Source: Stramonita haemastoma (Eukaryota; Mollusca; Gastropoda; Neogastropoda; Muricidae). From it: 64,000 nucleotides of DNA. The DNA is taken from positions 20,715,163-20,779,162 of the forward strand of contig CM060342.1 of the NCBI GenBank assembly GCA_030674155.1, read 5' to 3'. A program made the position numbers and the translations under genes. This document shows, in pieces, positions 48,640-60,523 of the stretch; within the stretch, counting starts at the first letter, position 1; each line of letters opens with the position of its first letter. Under the pieces are notes generated by a model. That model did not search any database, had not been told where the DNA came from, and worked only from the letters and a program-made list of their open reading frames with translations.

Positions 48640-51600
48640 ATGTGTGTGGCGCCGGACCTGTGGCGACTCCGCAGCCTTGGAGAGCTGAAAACCAAGCAGG
48701 GCGCACACTAATAATGACAATATACAGCAATATCATACACCGCAGGCAAGTGCAGGGACCCCTGCACATGTGTGCACACAAACGAACACACTGACAAACA
48801 CTTGCGCGCACGTGCGTCCGCGCACGCATACCCACCATCCCGGCGAAAACGGTGCGGTTTTATGCAAAAGACGGGATCCAAAGAGTTGTTTTCAGGCCTG
48901 TCCTACCCGACGTTTGCAAGGTCACAGACCCCAAGACACCAAGAGAATATGGCACTGTATGCATACACCCTCTCCTACCATTACCGATGTGTGTGGCGCC
49001 GGACCTGTGGCGACTCCGCAGCCCTGAAAAGCTGAGAAAGCTAGTTTTTTGCAGGGAAATCTGCCACTGTGTACGCAACAAAAACCAAGCAAGGCGACAC
49101 TAATAATGACAATATATAGCAATATCATGCCTCACATGCAAGTGCAGGGTCCCCTCTACATGCGCGTACACAAACGAGCACACTGACAAACACCTGCGCG
49201 AGAGTGCGTGCGCGCACGCATACCCACCCCCCAGCGAAAATGGTGCGGTTTTAGGCAAAGACGGGACCCGAAGAGTCGTTTTCAGGCCCGTCTTACCCCG
49301 ACTTTTGCACGGTGATATACCCCAAGGCACCAAGACAATATTGTGCTGTATGCAGACACCCTCTCCTACCATTTCCGATGTGTGTGGCGCCGGACCTGTG
49401 GCGACTCCGCAGCCCTGAAAAGCTGAGAAAGCTAGTTTCTTGGAAGGAAATCTCCCACGGTGTACACAACAAAAACCAAGCAGGCCGCACATTAATAATG
49501 ACAATTTACAGCAATATTATGCCTTACAGGCAAGTGCAGGGTCCCCTCCACATGTGCGCACACAAACGAATACACTGACAAACACCTGCGCTCGCGGGCG
49601 TGCGCGCACGCATACCCACCCGCCGGCGAAAAAGGTGCGGTTTTAGGCAAAGACGGGACCCGAAGAGATGTTTTCAGTCCCGTCCTACGCCGACTTTTTA
49701 GCGGTTACAGACCCTAAGGCACCAAGACAATATGGCACTGTATGCATATACCCTCTCCTACCATTTTCGATGTGTGTGTTTCTTGCAAGGAAATCTCCCA
49801 CGGTGTACGCAACAAAAACCAGGCAGGGTGCATACTAATAATGACAATTTACAGCAGTATCATGCACCACAGGGAAGTGCAGGGTCCCCTCCACATGCGT
49901 GCACACAAACGAACACACTGAGAAACACCTGTGCGCGCACGCGTACGTGCATGCATACCGACCCCCCCCCCTCCCCCCTCGGTGAGAAAGGTGGGTTTTA
50001 GGCAAAGACGGGACCTAAAGAGTGGTTTTCAGGCCCGTCCTACCCCAACTTTTTCACGGTTACAGACCCCAAGGCAACAAGACAATATGGCACTGTATGC
50101 ATATACCCTCTCCTACCATTTCCCATGTGTGTGGCGCCGGTCCTGTGGCGACTCCGCAGCCCTGGAGAGCTGAGAAAGCTCGTTTCTTGCAAGGAAATCT
50201 GCCACGGTGTACGCAACAAAAAAGAAGCAGAGAGCACGCTGATAATGACAATATACAGCAATATCATGCCCCACAGGCAAGTGCAGGGTCCCCTCCACAT
50301 TGGCACACACAAACAAACACATTGACAAACATTTGCGCGCGCGCACGTGTGCGCACGCATACCCACCCCCCACCGGCGAAAAAGGTGTGGTTCTGGGGAA
50401 GAGACGGGACCCAAAGAGATGTTTTCAGGCCCGTACTACCGGACTTTTGCACGGTTACAGACCCCAAGGCACCAAGATAATATGGCACTGTATCCATACA
50501 CCCTCTCCTACCATTTCCGGTGTGTGTGCCGCCGGACCTGTGGCGACTCCGCAGCCCTGAAGAGCTGAGAAAGCTAGTTTCTTGCAAGGAAATCTGCCAC
50601 GGTGTACGCAACAAAAACTAAGCAGGGCGCACACGAATAATGACAATATACAGCAATATCATGCACCACAGGCAAGTGCAGGGTCCTCTCCAGATGTGAA
50701 CACAGAAACGAACACACAGACAAACACCTGCGCGCGCTCGCGTGCGCGCATGCATACCCACCCCCTCGGCGAGAAAGGTGCGTTTTTAGTGAAAGACGGG
50801 ACCGTAAGAGTGGTTTTCAGGCCCGTCCTACCCCGACTTTTTCACGGTTACAGACCCCAAGGCACCAAGACAATATGGCACTGTATGGATACACCCTCTC
50901 CTGCTATTTCTGATGTGCGTGGCGCCGAACCTGTGGCGACTCCGCAGCCCTGGAGAGCTTAGAAAGCTAGTTTTTTGCAAGGAAATCTGCCACGGTGTAC
51001 GCAACAAAAACCAAGCAAGGCGCACACTAGTATTGACAATATACAGCAATATCATGTACCAAAGGCAAGTGCAGGGTCCCCTCCACATGCGCACACACAA
51101 ACGAACACACTGACAAACACCTGCGCGCGCGCGCGTGCGCTCACGCATACCCACCCCCAGGCGAAAAAGGTGCAGTTTTAGGCAAAGACCGGACCCAAAG
51201 AGTGGTTTTCAGGCCCGTCCTACTTCGAATTTTGCTCGGCTACAGACCCCAATGCACGAAGACAATATGGTACTGAATGGATACACCCTCTCCTACCATT
51301 CCGATGTGTGTGGCGTCGGCCCTGTGGCGACTCCGCAGCCCTTGAGAGCTGAGAAAGCTAGTTTTTTTTAAAGGAAATCTTCCACGGTGTACACAAGAAA
51401 AACTAAGCAGGGCGCACACTAATAATGACAATATACAGCAATATTATGCACCACAGGTAAGTACAGGGTCCCCTCCATATTGCGCACACAAACGAACACA
51501 CTGACAAACACTTGCGTGCGCGTGCGTTCGCGCTCGCTTACCCCCCCCCCCCCCCCTCCCCGACGAGAAAGGTGCGGTTTTAACCAAAGACGGGAGCCAA

Positions 51601-54072
51601 AGAGTGGTTTTCAGGCCCGTCCTACCCGGGCTTTTGCACGGTTACAGACCTCAAGGCACCAAGACAATATGGCACTGTATGGATACACCCTCTCCTGCTA
51701 TTTCCGATGTGTGTGGCGCCGGACCTGTGGCGACTCCGCAGCTCTGGAAAGCTGAGAAAGCTAGTTTCTTGCAAGGAAATCTGCCACTGTGTACGAAACA
51801 AAAACCAAGCAGGGCGCACGCTAATTATGACAATATACAGGAATATCATGCCTCACAGGCAAGTGCAGGGTACCCTCCACATGCGTGTACAAAAACGAAC
51901 ACACTGACAAACACCTGCGCGCGAGCGCGTATGCGCAGGCATACCCAGTCCCCCCGGCGAAAACGGTGTGGTTTTATGCAAAGACGGGAGCGAAAGAGTG
52001 GTTTTCAGGCCCGTCCTACCCCGACTTTTGCACGGTTACAGACCCCAAGGCACAAAGACAATATGGCACTGTATGCATACACCCTCTCCTACTATTTCCG
52101 ATGTGTGTGGCGCCGGACCTGTGGCGACTCCGCAGCCCTGGAGATCTAAGAAAGCTAGTTTCTTGCAAGGAAATCTGCCACGGTGTAGACAACAAAAACC
52201 AAGCAGGGCGCACACTAATAATGACAATATACAGGAATATCATGCACCACAGGCAAGTGTAGGGTCCCCTTCATATGTGCTCACAGAAACGGACACTCTG
52301 AGAAACACTTGCGCGCGCTGGCGAACACGCATGCATACCCATCCCCTGGCGAAAAAGGTGCGGTTTTAGGCAAAAACGGGAGGCAAAGAGTGGTTTTCAG
52401 GCTCGTCCTACCCCGACTTTATCACGGTTACAGACCCCAAGACATCAAGACAATATGGCATTGTATGCATACACCCTCTCCTTCCATTTGTCGAAGTGTG
52501 TGGCGCGGGACCCGTGGCGACTCCGCAGCCCTGGAGAGTTGAGAAAGCTATTTTTTTGGCAATGAAATCTGCCACGGTGTACGCAACAAAACTCAAGCAA
52601 GGCGCACACTAATAATGACAATGTACAGCAATATCATGCCTCACAGGCAAGTGCAGGGTCCCCTCCGTATGTGCGGACACAAACGAACACACTAACAAAC
52701 ACCTGCACGCGCGAGCGTGCACACACGTATACCCACCCACGCAGCGAAAAAGGTGCGGTTTTAGGCAAAGATGGGAGCCAAAGAGTCGTTTTCAGGCCCG
52801 TCCTACCCCGACTTTTGCACGGTTACAGACCCCAAGGCACCAAGACAATATTGCACTGTATGCATACACCCTCTCCTACCATTTCGATGTGTGTGGCGCC
52901 GGACCGGTGGCGACTCTGCAGCCCTTGAGAGCTGAGAAATCTAGTTTCTTGCAAGGAAATTTACCACGGTGTACTCAATAAAAACCAAGCAGGGCGCACT
53001 GTAATAATGACAATATACAGCAATATCATGCACCACAGTCAAGTGCAGGGTCCCCTCCACTTGCGCGCACAGAAACGAACACACTGACAAACACCTTCGC
53101 GCGCGCGCGTGTGCGGACGCATACCCTCCGCTGGCGAGAAACGTGCGGTTTTAGGCAAAGACGGGAGCGAAAGAGATGTTTTCAGGCCCGTCCTACCCCA
53201 ACGTTTTCACGGTTACAGACCCCAAGGTACCAAGAAGTATGGCACTGTATGCATACACCCTCTCCTACCATTTCCGATGTGTGTGTGGCGCCGGACCTGT
53301 GCCGACTCCGCAGCCCTGGAGAGCTGAGAAAGCTATTTTCTTGCAAGGAAATCTGGCATAGTGCAGGCAACAAAAACCAAGGAAGGCGCACACTAATAAT
53401 GACAATATGCAGCAATATCATGCACCACAAGCAAGTGCAGGGTCCCCTCCACAATCGCACACAGAAACGAACACACTGATATGCACCTGCGAGCGCGTGC
53501 GTTCGTGCACGCATACCCACCCCCTGCCAAAAAGTTGCGGTTTTAGGCAAAGACGGGACCCAAAGAGTGGTTTTCAGGCCCGTGCTACTTCAACGTTTTC
53601 ACTGTTACAGACCCCAAGGCACCAAGACAATATGGCACTGTATGCATACACCCTCTCCTACCATTTCCGATGTTTGTGGCGCCGGACCTGTGGCGACTCC
53701 GCAGCCCTGGAGAGCTGAGAAAGCTAGTTTCTTGCAAGGAAATCTGCCACGGTGTACACAACAAAAACCAAGCAGGGCAAACACTAATAATGACACTATA
53801 CAGCAATATCATGCACCACAGGCAAGTGCAGGGTCCCCTCCACATGCGAGCAAACAAACGAACACACTGACAAGCACCTGCGCGCGCGCGCGTGTGCGCA
53901 CGCATACCCACCCCCGGCGAAAAAGGTGCGTTTTAGGGAAAGACGGGACCTAAAGAGTGGTTTTCAGGCCCGTCCTACCCCGACTTTTGCACGGTTACAG
54001 ACCCCAAGGCACCAAGACAATATGGCACTGTATGCATACACCCTCTCCTACCATTTCCGATGTGTGTGGCGC
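48640..54072. repeat. T1 tandem array, clean, about 13-14 monomers
   Basis: The same monomer as at 22388-32205. One monomer at 49778 lacks about 80 bases, matching the deletion at 13600. Monomers from 51400 to 53700 share rare variants with 25400-25960 and 30340-31000. The array stops abruptly at GTGTGTGGCGC (54072), followed by the foldback-element end. Confidence 0.95.
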
Positions 54073-54700
54073 TGAGGAAGTGAAGCCTGAGTTTTTCCAT
54101 AAAATTGTAGACTGTGGTATTTGAAAGAAGGGCGTGGTGGAGCCAAATGTTTGACAGTAAGGTTTAATTTTGAAATTGTGAGGAGATCTCGAAAAAGACA
54201 GCTGTAAATTGTGGAATTGTTAGTGTGATATATAGGGTTGAAAAGTTTGAGGATAAGAGGTTGAGTTTTGAGTTAGGAAGTGCAGTATCTGTTTTTGGAT
54301 CTGCCCCTTAAGTTCTAATCCTCCTGGCTTTGGAGGAGATGTGTTGTGTATCTTCCATGTTTGTGCGAGGGAGAAGCATCGGGGAAGAAGAAGGATAGAG
54401 GGAGGGACTAGAGGAGCTGGGAGAGGGGAGAAGGGAGGAGGATGGAAGTGGGGAGAGGGGAAGGAGGGGAGGGAGGGTCGGGGTGAGGGAGGAGAGGGTT
54501 GGGAGGGGGAGGGAGGATGGGGGAGGAGGGGCGGAGGGGAAAGGGAGGAAGGGCATGGGAGGGGGAGGAGTGTGGGGGTTTGGTGGGGGTGGGAGGCGAC
54601 GGAGGGGTGGGTGGGGGTGCGAGGGGGACGAGGGTGGAGAGGAGGGGTGGGTGGGAGGAGGGGAGGGGAGGACGGGGTAAGGGGAGGTGGGGAATCGAAT
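54073..54700 (-). mobile_element. Foldback-element end with G-rich arm (copy E)
   Basis: 54073-54360 is the reverse complement of the start of core V, including GGATCTGCCCC, AATCCTCCTGGCTTTGGAGG and GTATCTTCCATGTTTGTGCG. A G-rich arm follows at 54360-54690. An inverted partner of the outermost about 190 bp lies at 56599-56795, together with a reversed scrap of T1. Confidence 0.75.
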
Positions 54701-54759
54701 AATTTCTGAGTTTTCAATTTTGTTTTTTTAAAGGGCATGATTTTATTGCTCGCACATAC

Positions 54760-55279
54760 ACACTCTTCAATAACGATCTATACGTCTGAATTTCTTTCCT
54801 TACTCCCTTCATTACAAGATAATCCCTGTCCCGCGACCCTATCCAGATGGAATCTTACAGTTTTGACTTTACACAAATGTCTGTCATCCTGTCTCTTTGT
54901 GTAAAATGTCACAGTCATTCTGGTGCATTACTCTAACTTTCCTGTCTTTGCAGAAGGCCAGAAAATTCTTAAAGAAAGTGGATCGTCCTTATTATGCAAA
55001 ATGCGGACTGCATGATTATGCTAATGTGATCTTCATGTTTATGCAGATGTGGTCACGTGCGGCCTGCGAGTGAAGGCAGGAGAGCAATGGCTGGCGAAGA
55101 GGACTGAGTGGTTCCGTGGAGAGGGGAGTCATCCACGCGAACCGTGAGTTTCTTTTTTCAGATATGATTAATATGGTTGTTTTTTTTCTCTGTGGCTAGG
55201 AAAATCAGGTGTGCTTTTTTCAGTACACACAAGATTTTCTTCCCCCACCCCTCTCTCTCTGTTTCTCTAGCCTGTGTGA
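54760..55279. repeat. Spacer U, right half (copy E)
   Basis: Matches U from ACGTCTGAATTTCTTTCC to the CTGT tract. The exon-like segment at 54952-55075 has changed bases and no longer keeps the long frame of copy B. Confidence 0.8.
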
Positions 55280-55284
55280 CTTTT

Positions 55285-55321
<37 letters not shown>

Positions 55322-55430
55322 TGTCTGTCTGTCTGTCCCGTCGTCCTCGTCCGTCCGTCCGTCCGTCCGTCCCGTCCGTCCGTCCGTCCGTCCGTCCGTC
55401 CGTCCATCCGTCTGTCTGTCTGTCCGTCCG
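55280..55430. repeat. (CTGT)n/(CCGT)n tetranucleotide tract
   Basis: CTGT units, then CCGT units with a few interruptions and some CTGT again. Unlike the other copies it runs into (CT)n (55431-55511) instead of directly into T1. Confidence 0.95.
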
Positions 55431-55508
<78 letters not shown>

Positions 55509-55512
55509 CTCT

Positions 55513-55590
55513 TGATAGCCTAGTGGTCAGAACATTGCGCTGGCAATTCGACGACCCGGGTTCGAGTCCGGTCGAGGAGATTTTTCTCCT
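55513..55590 (+). mobile_element. tRNA-like SINE head fused to T1
   Basis: Contains box A TAGCCTAGTGGTCAG and box B GGTTCGAGTCC and continues to GAGATTTTTCTCCTG exactly as the SINE at 60095. The SINE body is absent: T1 resumes at GTGGTTTTCAGGCCCGTCC. It is not a functional tRNA gene because no acceptor stem is completed. Confidence 0.8.
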
Positions 55591-56598
55591 GTGGTTTTCA
55601 GGCCCGTCCTACCCCGACTTTTGCACGGTTACAGACCCCAAGGCACAAAGACAATATGGCACTGTATTCTCACACCCTCTCCTACCATTTCCGATGTGTG
55701 TGGCGCCGGACCCGTGGCGGCTCTGCAGCCCGTAAGAGCTGAGAAAGCTAGTTTCTTGCAAGGAAATCTGCCACGGTGTACGCAACAAAAAACCAAGCAG
55801 GGCGCCCACTAATAATGACAATATACAGAAATATCATGTACCACAGACAAGTGCAGGGTCCCCTCCATATGTGCGCACACAAACGAACACACTGACAAAC
55901 ACCTGTGCGCGTGTGCATATGTGCACGCATACCCCCCCCCCCCCCCCCCCCCCCCCCCCGGCGAAAAAAGAGCGGTTTTAAGCAAAGACGGGAGCCAAAG
56001 AGTGGTTTTCAGGCCCGTCCTACCCCGACGTTTGCACGGTTACAGACCCCAAGACACGAAGACAATATGGCACTGTATGCATACACCCTCTCCTACCATT
56101 TCCGATGTGTGTGGCGCCGGACCTGTGGCCAATCCGCAGCCCTGGAGAGCTGAGAAAGCTAGTTTCTTGCAAGGAACAACAAAAACCAAGCAGGGCGCAC
56201 ACTAATAATGACAATATACAGGATTATCATGCCTCACAGGCAAATGCAGGGCCCCCTCCACATGCGCGCACACAAACGAACACATGCGTGAAACACATGC
56301 ACGCACACAAACGAACACACTGAGAAACACCTGTGCGCGCGCACGTGCGCGCATGCATACCCACCCCCCGGCGAAAAAGGTGCGGTTTTAGGGAAAGACG
56401 GGAGTCAAATAGTGGTTTTCAGGCCCGTCCTACCCCGACTTTTGCACGGTTACAGACCCGAGGCTCGAAGACAATATGGCACTGTATGCATACACCCTCT
56501 CCTACCATTTCCGATGTGTGTTGGCGCCGGACCTGTGGCGACTCCGCAGCCCTGGAGAGCTGAGAAATCTAGTTTCTTGCAAGGAAATCTCTCACGGT
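55591..56598. repeat. T1 tandem repeat, about 2.5 monomers
   Basis: Clean T1 monomers. The block breaks off within a monomer at CACGGTGTACG, where the inverted foldback end starts. Near 56240-56320 a short local duplication of the CACACAAACGAACACA word is present. Confidence 0.9.
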
Positions 56599-56795
56599 GT
56601 ACGTGAAATTTTTCAAACCTATATATTACATTAACAATTCCACAATTTACAATGTCTTTTTCGAGATCTCACAATTTCAAAATTAAACCTTATTGTCAAA
56701 CATTTGGCTCCACCACGCCTTTCCTTCAAATGCCATAGACTACAATTTTATGGAAAAACTCAGGCTTCCCTTCCTCGGCGCCACACACATCGGAA
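56599..56795 (+). mobile_element. Foldback-element end, inverted copy
   Basis: Matches the reverse complement of 54073-54260 (CCTATATATTACATTAACAA, CATTTGGCTCCACCACGCC, CTCAGGCTTCCCTTCCTC). At its right edge GCGCCACACACATCGG is T1 in reverse, reproducing the T1/foldback junction of 54072 in the opposite orientation. Confidence 0.7.
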
Positions 56796-57840
56796 ATGCC
56801 CTCAAGAGCTGAGAAAGCTAGTTTGTGGCAAGGAAATCTCGTATAGTGTACGCACCGAAAACCAAGCAGGCCGCACAATAATAATGACAACATACAGCAA
56901 TATGATGCACCACAGCAAACTACAGGGTACCCGCCACATGCGCACACACAAACAAACGTACTGAGAAACACCAGCGCGCACGCGCGCGCGCTCATGCATA
57001 CCCACCCCCCTGAAAAAAGTGTCGTTTTGGGCAAAGACGGGCCCAAAAGTGCCGTTTTCAGGCCCGTCCTGCCCCGACTTTTGCACGGTTACAGACCCCA
57101 AGGCACCGGGACAATATGGCACCGGAAGCATACTCGCTCCCCTACCATCTTCGACATGTGTGGCGCCGGATTTGTGGCGATTTCGACGCAATCAAGAGCT
57201 GAGAAAGCTTGTTTGTGGCAAGTAAATCTGATACTGTGTACGCACCGAAAACCAAGCAGGGCGCACAATAATAATGACAATATACAGCAATATCATGCAC
57301 CACAACAAACTGCACGGTCCCCGTCATATGCGCGCACACAAACAAACGCACTGACAAACACCAGTTCCCGCGCTCTTCGCGCATGCAAACTCATCCCCCT
57401 ACCAAAAAGGTGCCGTTTGGGGCAAAGAGGGCCCCAAAGAGTCGTTTTCAGGCCTGTCCTGCCCGACTTTTTCACGGTTACAGACCCCAAGGCACCAGGA
57501 CAATATGGCACCGGATGCATACTCGCTCCCCTACCATCTTCGACGTGTGTGGCGCCGGACTTGTGGCAACACCGACGCCCTCAAGAGCTGAGAAAGCTAG
57601 TTTGTGGAAGGAAATCTGGTAGAGTGTACGCACCGAAAACCAAGCAGGGCGCACAATAATAATGACAATATACAGCAATATGAAGCACCACAGCAAACTG
57701 CAGGGTCCCCGCCACATGCATGCACACGAACACACGCACTGACAAACACCAGCGCGCGCGCTCGTGCGCGCATGCATACCCACCCCCCTGCCAAAAAGGT
57801 GCCTTTTGGGGCGAAGACGGGCCCCAAAGATCCGTATGCC
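56796..57840. repeat. Satellite subfamily T2, about 2.6 monomers
   Basis: Related to T1 but with consistent differences: AGTTTGTGGCAAGGAAATC, GTACGCACCGAAAACC, CACCACAGCAAACTGCA, ATGCATACTCGCTCC and CTACCATCTTCGACGTG. It also has the alternating CG stretch, but without the long C-run. It matches the noisy block at 1795-3430. Confidence 0.9.
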
Positions 57841-58480
57841 AATTGATCTGCCAACTCCTACAATTTTTTAGTATTCTTACTAAATATTGACTACAAATAA
57901 TATGTAGTCACATTTTGAAAATAGGGGGGGGGGGGGGGGGGTAGATGAAATTGAGAAGAAAACGAAGCGGGAGGGGTTAACTCAAAGAGATGGGAAAAAA
58001 GAAAGAAAAGAAAAACATTCTTTTCACAAAGGGGTTATCTTGTGGGCCATGGGCCATACAGCATCTTGTACAGAGTGGCGGCAGGAAACATGTTTGGTGT
58101 TTTCACCGATTTTGAAAGTATGGAAAAATGCAGTGTGCTTGTTTTGGGGGGTTAAGGCCAGGTAGTGATAAGAAAGTTGGAAATGATCAAATGAGGATTG
58201 CTTGTGTTCCTGCTGTGTTGACCCGGGGCATGCATAGTGTGGTGAGGCAGCTAGCAGATGAGGAAGGACTTGAGGGGGTACAGTGTTTGTTGAAAATAAA
58301 GTTCAAGCATTCCAAATTTGTTCGTCTCATCCAGTTTTGATTCGGGGGCTAGTCTTTCACAAATAGTTTGGGGTTTTTTGTTTTGTTTTGTTTCTTTGGA
58401 TGGCTTAGTACGTGCAGTACAAATGCAAGAGTGACATATGAAAATAGAAGGAAACATGCCAGAATCTAACTGTTGTGTGC
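57841..58480. other. Unassigned sequence with G-run
   Basis: Leaves T2 at 57840. A run of about 18 G lies at 57925-57942. A 70-codon plus frame at 58128-58340 has no recognisable features. No repeat of this stretch elsewhere in the window was noticed. Confidence 0.4.
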
Positions 58481-58493
58481 AACCTTCGTGCCC

Positions 58494-58640
58494 AATTCAC
58501 AATTCAATTCACAATAGTTTATTCCCATTAACTCTTTTGAGCTATAGAGAAACAAAAGAAAAAGCATGCATATCAATAAATGAATGACGGGTATAATGAG
58601 GTATAAAGAGGAAGAGCAAAACAAAAGTACACAAGAGACA
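58494..58640 (-). mobile_element. Retroposon tail-like repeat, copy 1
   Basis: On the minus strand the sequence reads GAATAAACTATTGTGAATTG followed by further AATTG-containing units, like a retroposon 3' end with an AATAAA signal and a short terminal repeat. A diverged copy is at 59015-59145. The source family is unknown. Confidence 0.4.
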
Positions 58641-58896
58641 ATATTGATGAAAATGAAATAGAGACGGTTATATACTGTTATGGCTGATGGGCTCTCTATA
58701 GATGGCAAATTATTCATGTACTTTCTGGTGTACTTGGTACTTGAAGTGGTAAGAGAGTTAACAACAAAAAGTTGCATAACTAATTAGAAAATTAGTCAAT
58801 AACTGGTTAAAGCATCAACATCATTAATCCGGCTATATGAAGAAGGGGCAAGGAACAGAGTCAAAACAATAATAATACAATCATTCAAAGAGAGGG

Positions 58897-58913
58897 GGGG
58901 GGGGGGGGGGGGG
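58897..58913. repeat. G-run of about 17
   Basis: A homopolymer G run after GAGAG. No other signal is seen around it. Confidence 0.9.
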
Positions 58914-59014
58914 ATTATACATCATCATCCAATCTACGAAGAATAACTGCACTCTACTAGACAGAGTCATATGGAGTTGTTTCCCTTATACCTGACCAAG
59001 AAGCTAGTTTACAC

Positions 59015-59144
59015 CTTTACAATTCACAATGTTTCATTCCTGTTGACTCCTCTGAGCTACAGAGAAACAAAGAGTAGACATATCTGGGAATTAATGATGG
59101 CTATCAAGAGGAGAGAGCGAAACATAAGTGCACAAAGGACAATT

Positions 59145-59145
<1 letters not shown>
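59015..59145 (-). mobile_element. Retroposon tail-like repeat, copy 2
   Basis: Shares CAATTCACAAT, TTCATTCCTGTTGACTCCTC and GAGCTACAGAGAAACAAA with the copy at 58494, allowing changes. It runs into the (TAC)n tract. Confidence 0.4.

Positions 59146-59217
<72 letters not shown>
59145..59217. repeat. (TAC)n trinucleotide tract
   Basis: About 24 uninterrupted TAC units. Confidence 0.97.
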
Positions 59218-59264
59218 GATAATAATATAACAAATACACATTAAGAATAATACAATCATTTAGG

Positions 59265-59267
<3 letters not shown>

Positions 59268-59336
<69 letters not shown>
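59268..59336. repeat. (GA)n tract
   Basis: GA dinucleotides with one AGG interruption. Confidence 0.95.
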
Positions 59337-59339
<3 letters not shown>

Positions 59340-59393
59340 CGTCTCCTTCTCCCCTTCTCTTTCTCCCTCCCTCTGTGTCAGTATGTGTGTGTT

Positions 59394-59606
59394 TGATTTG
59401 ATTTGATTTTAATTTATTCTTTTATATCGAGGATAATGGAATAAGCACCTTTGTGCTTTTTTACATCCAGTCCCCGTGTGTATGCAGTTTTGTAAATGTC
59501 ATCTGTTCCCACCACGATGGCCTACTCTTGTGCTTTTTCCACGATAGCCTACTCACGAAAAGCGGAACAGGATTTAACGTGTGCGCAAGATGTTCTGCGT
59601 GTGTTC
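59394..59606 (-). mobile_element. SINE, head missing (minus strand)
   Basis: GATTTGATTTGATTTGATTT at its left edge is the reversed (AAATC)n tail. TATATCGAGGATAATGGAAT, ATCCAGTCCCCGTGTGTATG and TCTGTTCCCACCACGATGG follow. A local duplication of the GCCTACTC word is present. The body stops at (GT)n and the tRNA-like head is absent. Confidence 0.85.
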
Positions 59607-59609
59607 GCA

Positions 59610-59610
<1 letters not shown>

Positions 59611-59694
<84 letters not shown>
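59611..59694. repeat. (GT)n tract
   Basis: About 42 GT units replacing the expected SINE 5' part. Confidence 0.97.
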
Positions 59695-59696
<2 letters not shown>

Positions 59697-59949
59697 AAAT
59701 GTTTTTACATGTATAAAATGTTTATACGTGTATCTTATCATTGTGTAAATGTAATTGATTTTAAAGAAAGAAGAAAAAAATGTATCATCTTATTCTCTCG
59801 TATAACAAACATCTTTTACCTTATGATCTTTTTTTCTTTTTTTCTTTTTTAAAATGTATAACTAGAAAGATAAAGAGTGTTAGTGATGATATTATTGGTC
59901 AACTGAAAACTGTAGGCAACATTATCTGGCTTAAAATTTACTGTGTAGT

Positions 59950-60440
<491 letters not shown>

Positions 60441-60523
60441 TCTCTCTGGGGAACACTTCCGGCAGTTGAGATGTAAACAGCTATTGACTGAAGCTCTGGA
60501 TTAAATGTAAATTCTACGTTCCT

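Noticed and set aside
58128..58340. 70-codon plus frame
   Set aside because: No recognisable feature, not repeated, and its length is within chance expectation.
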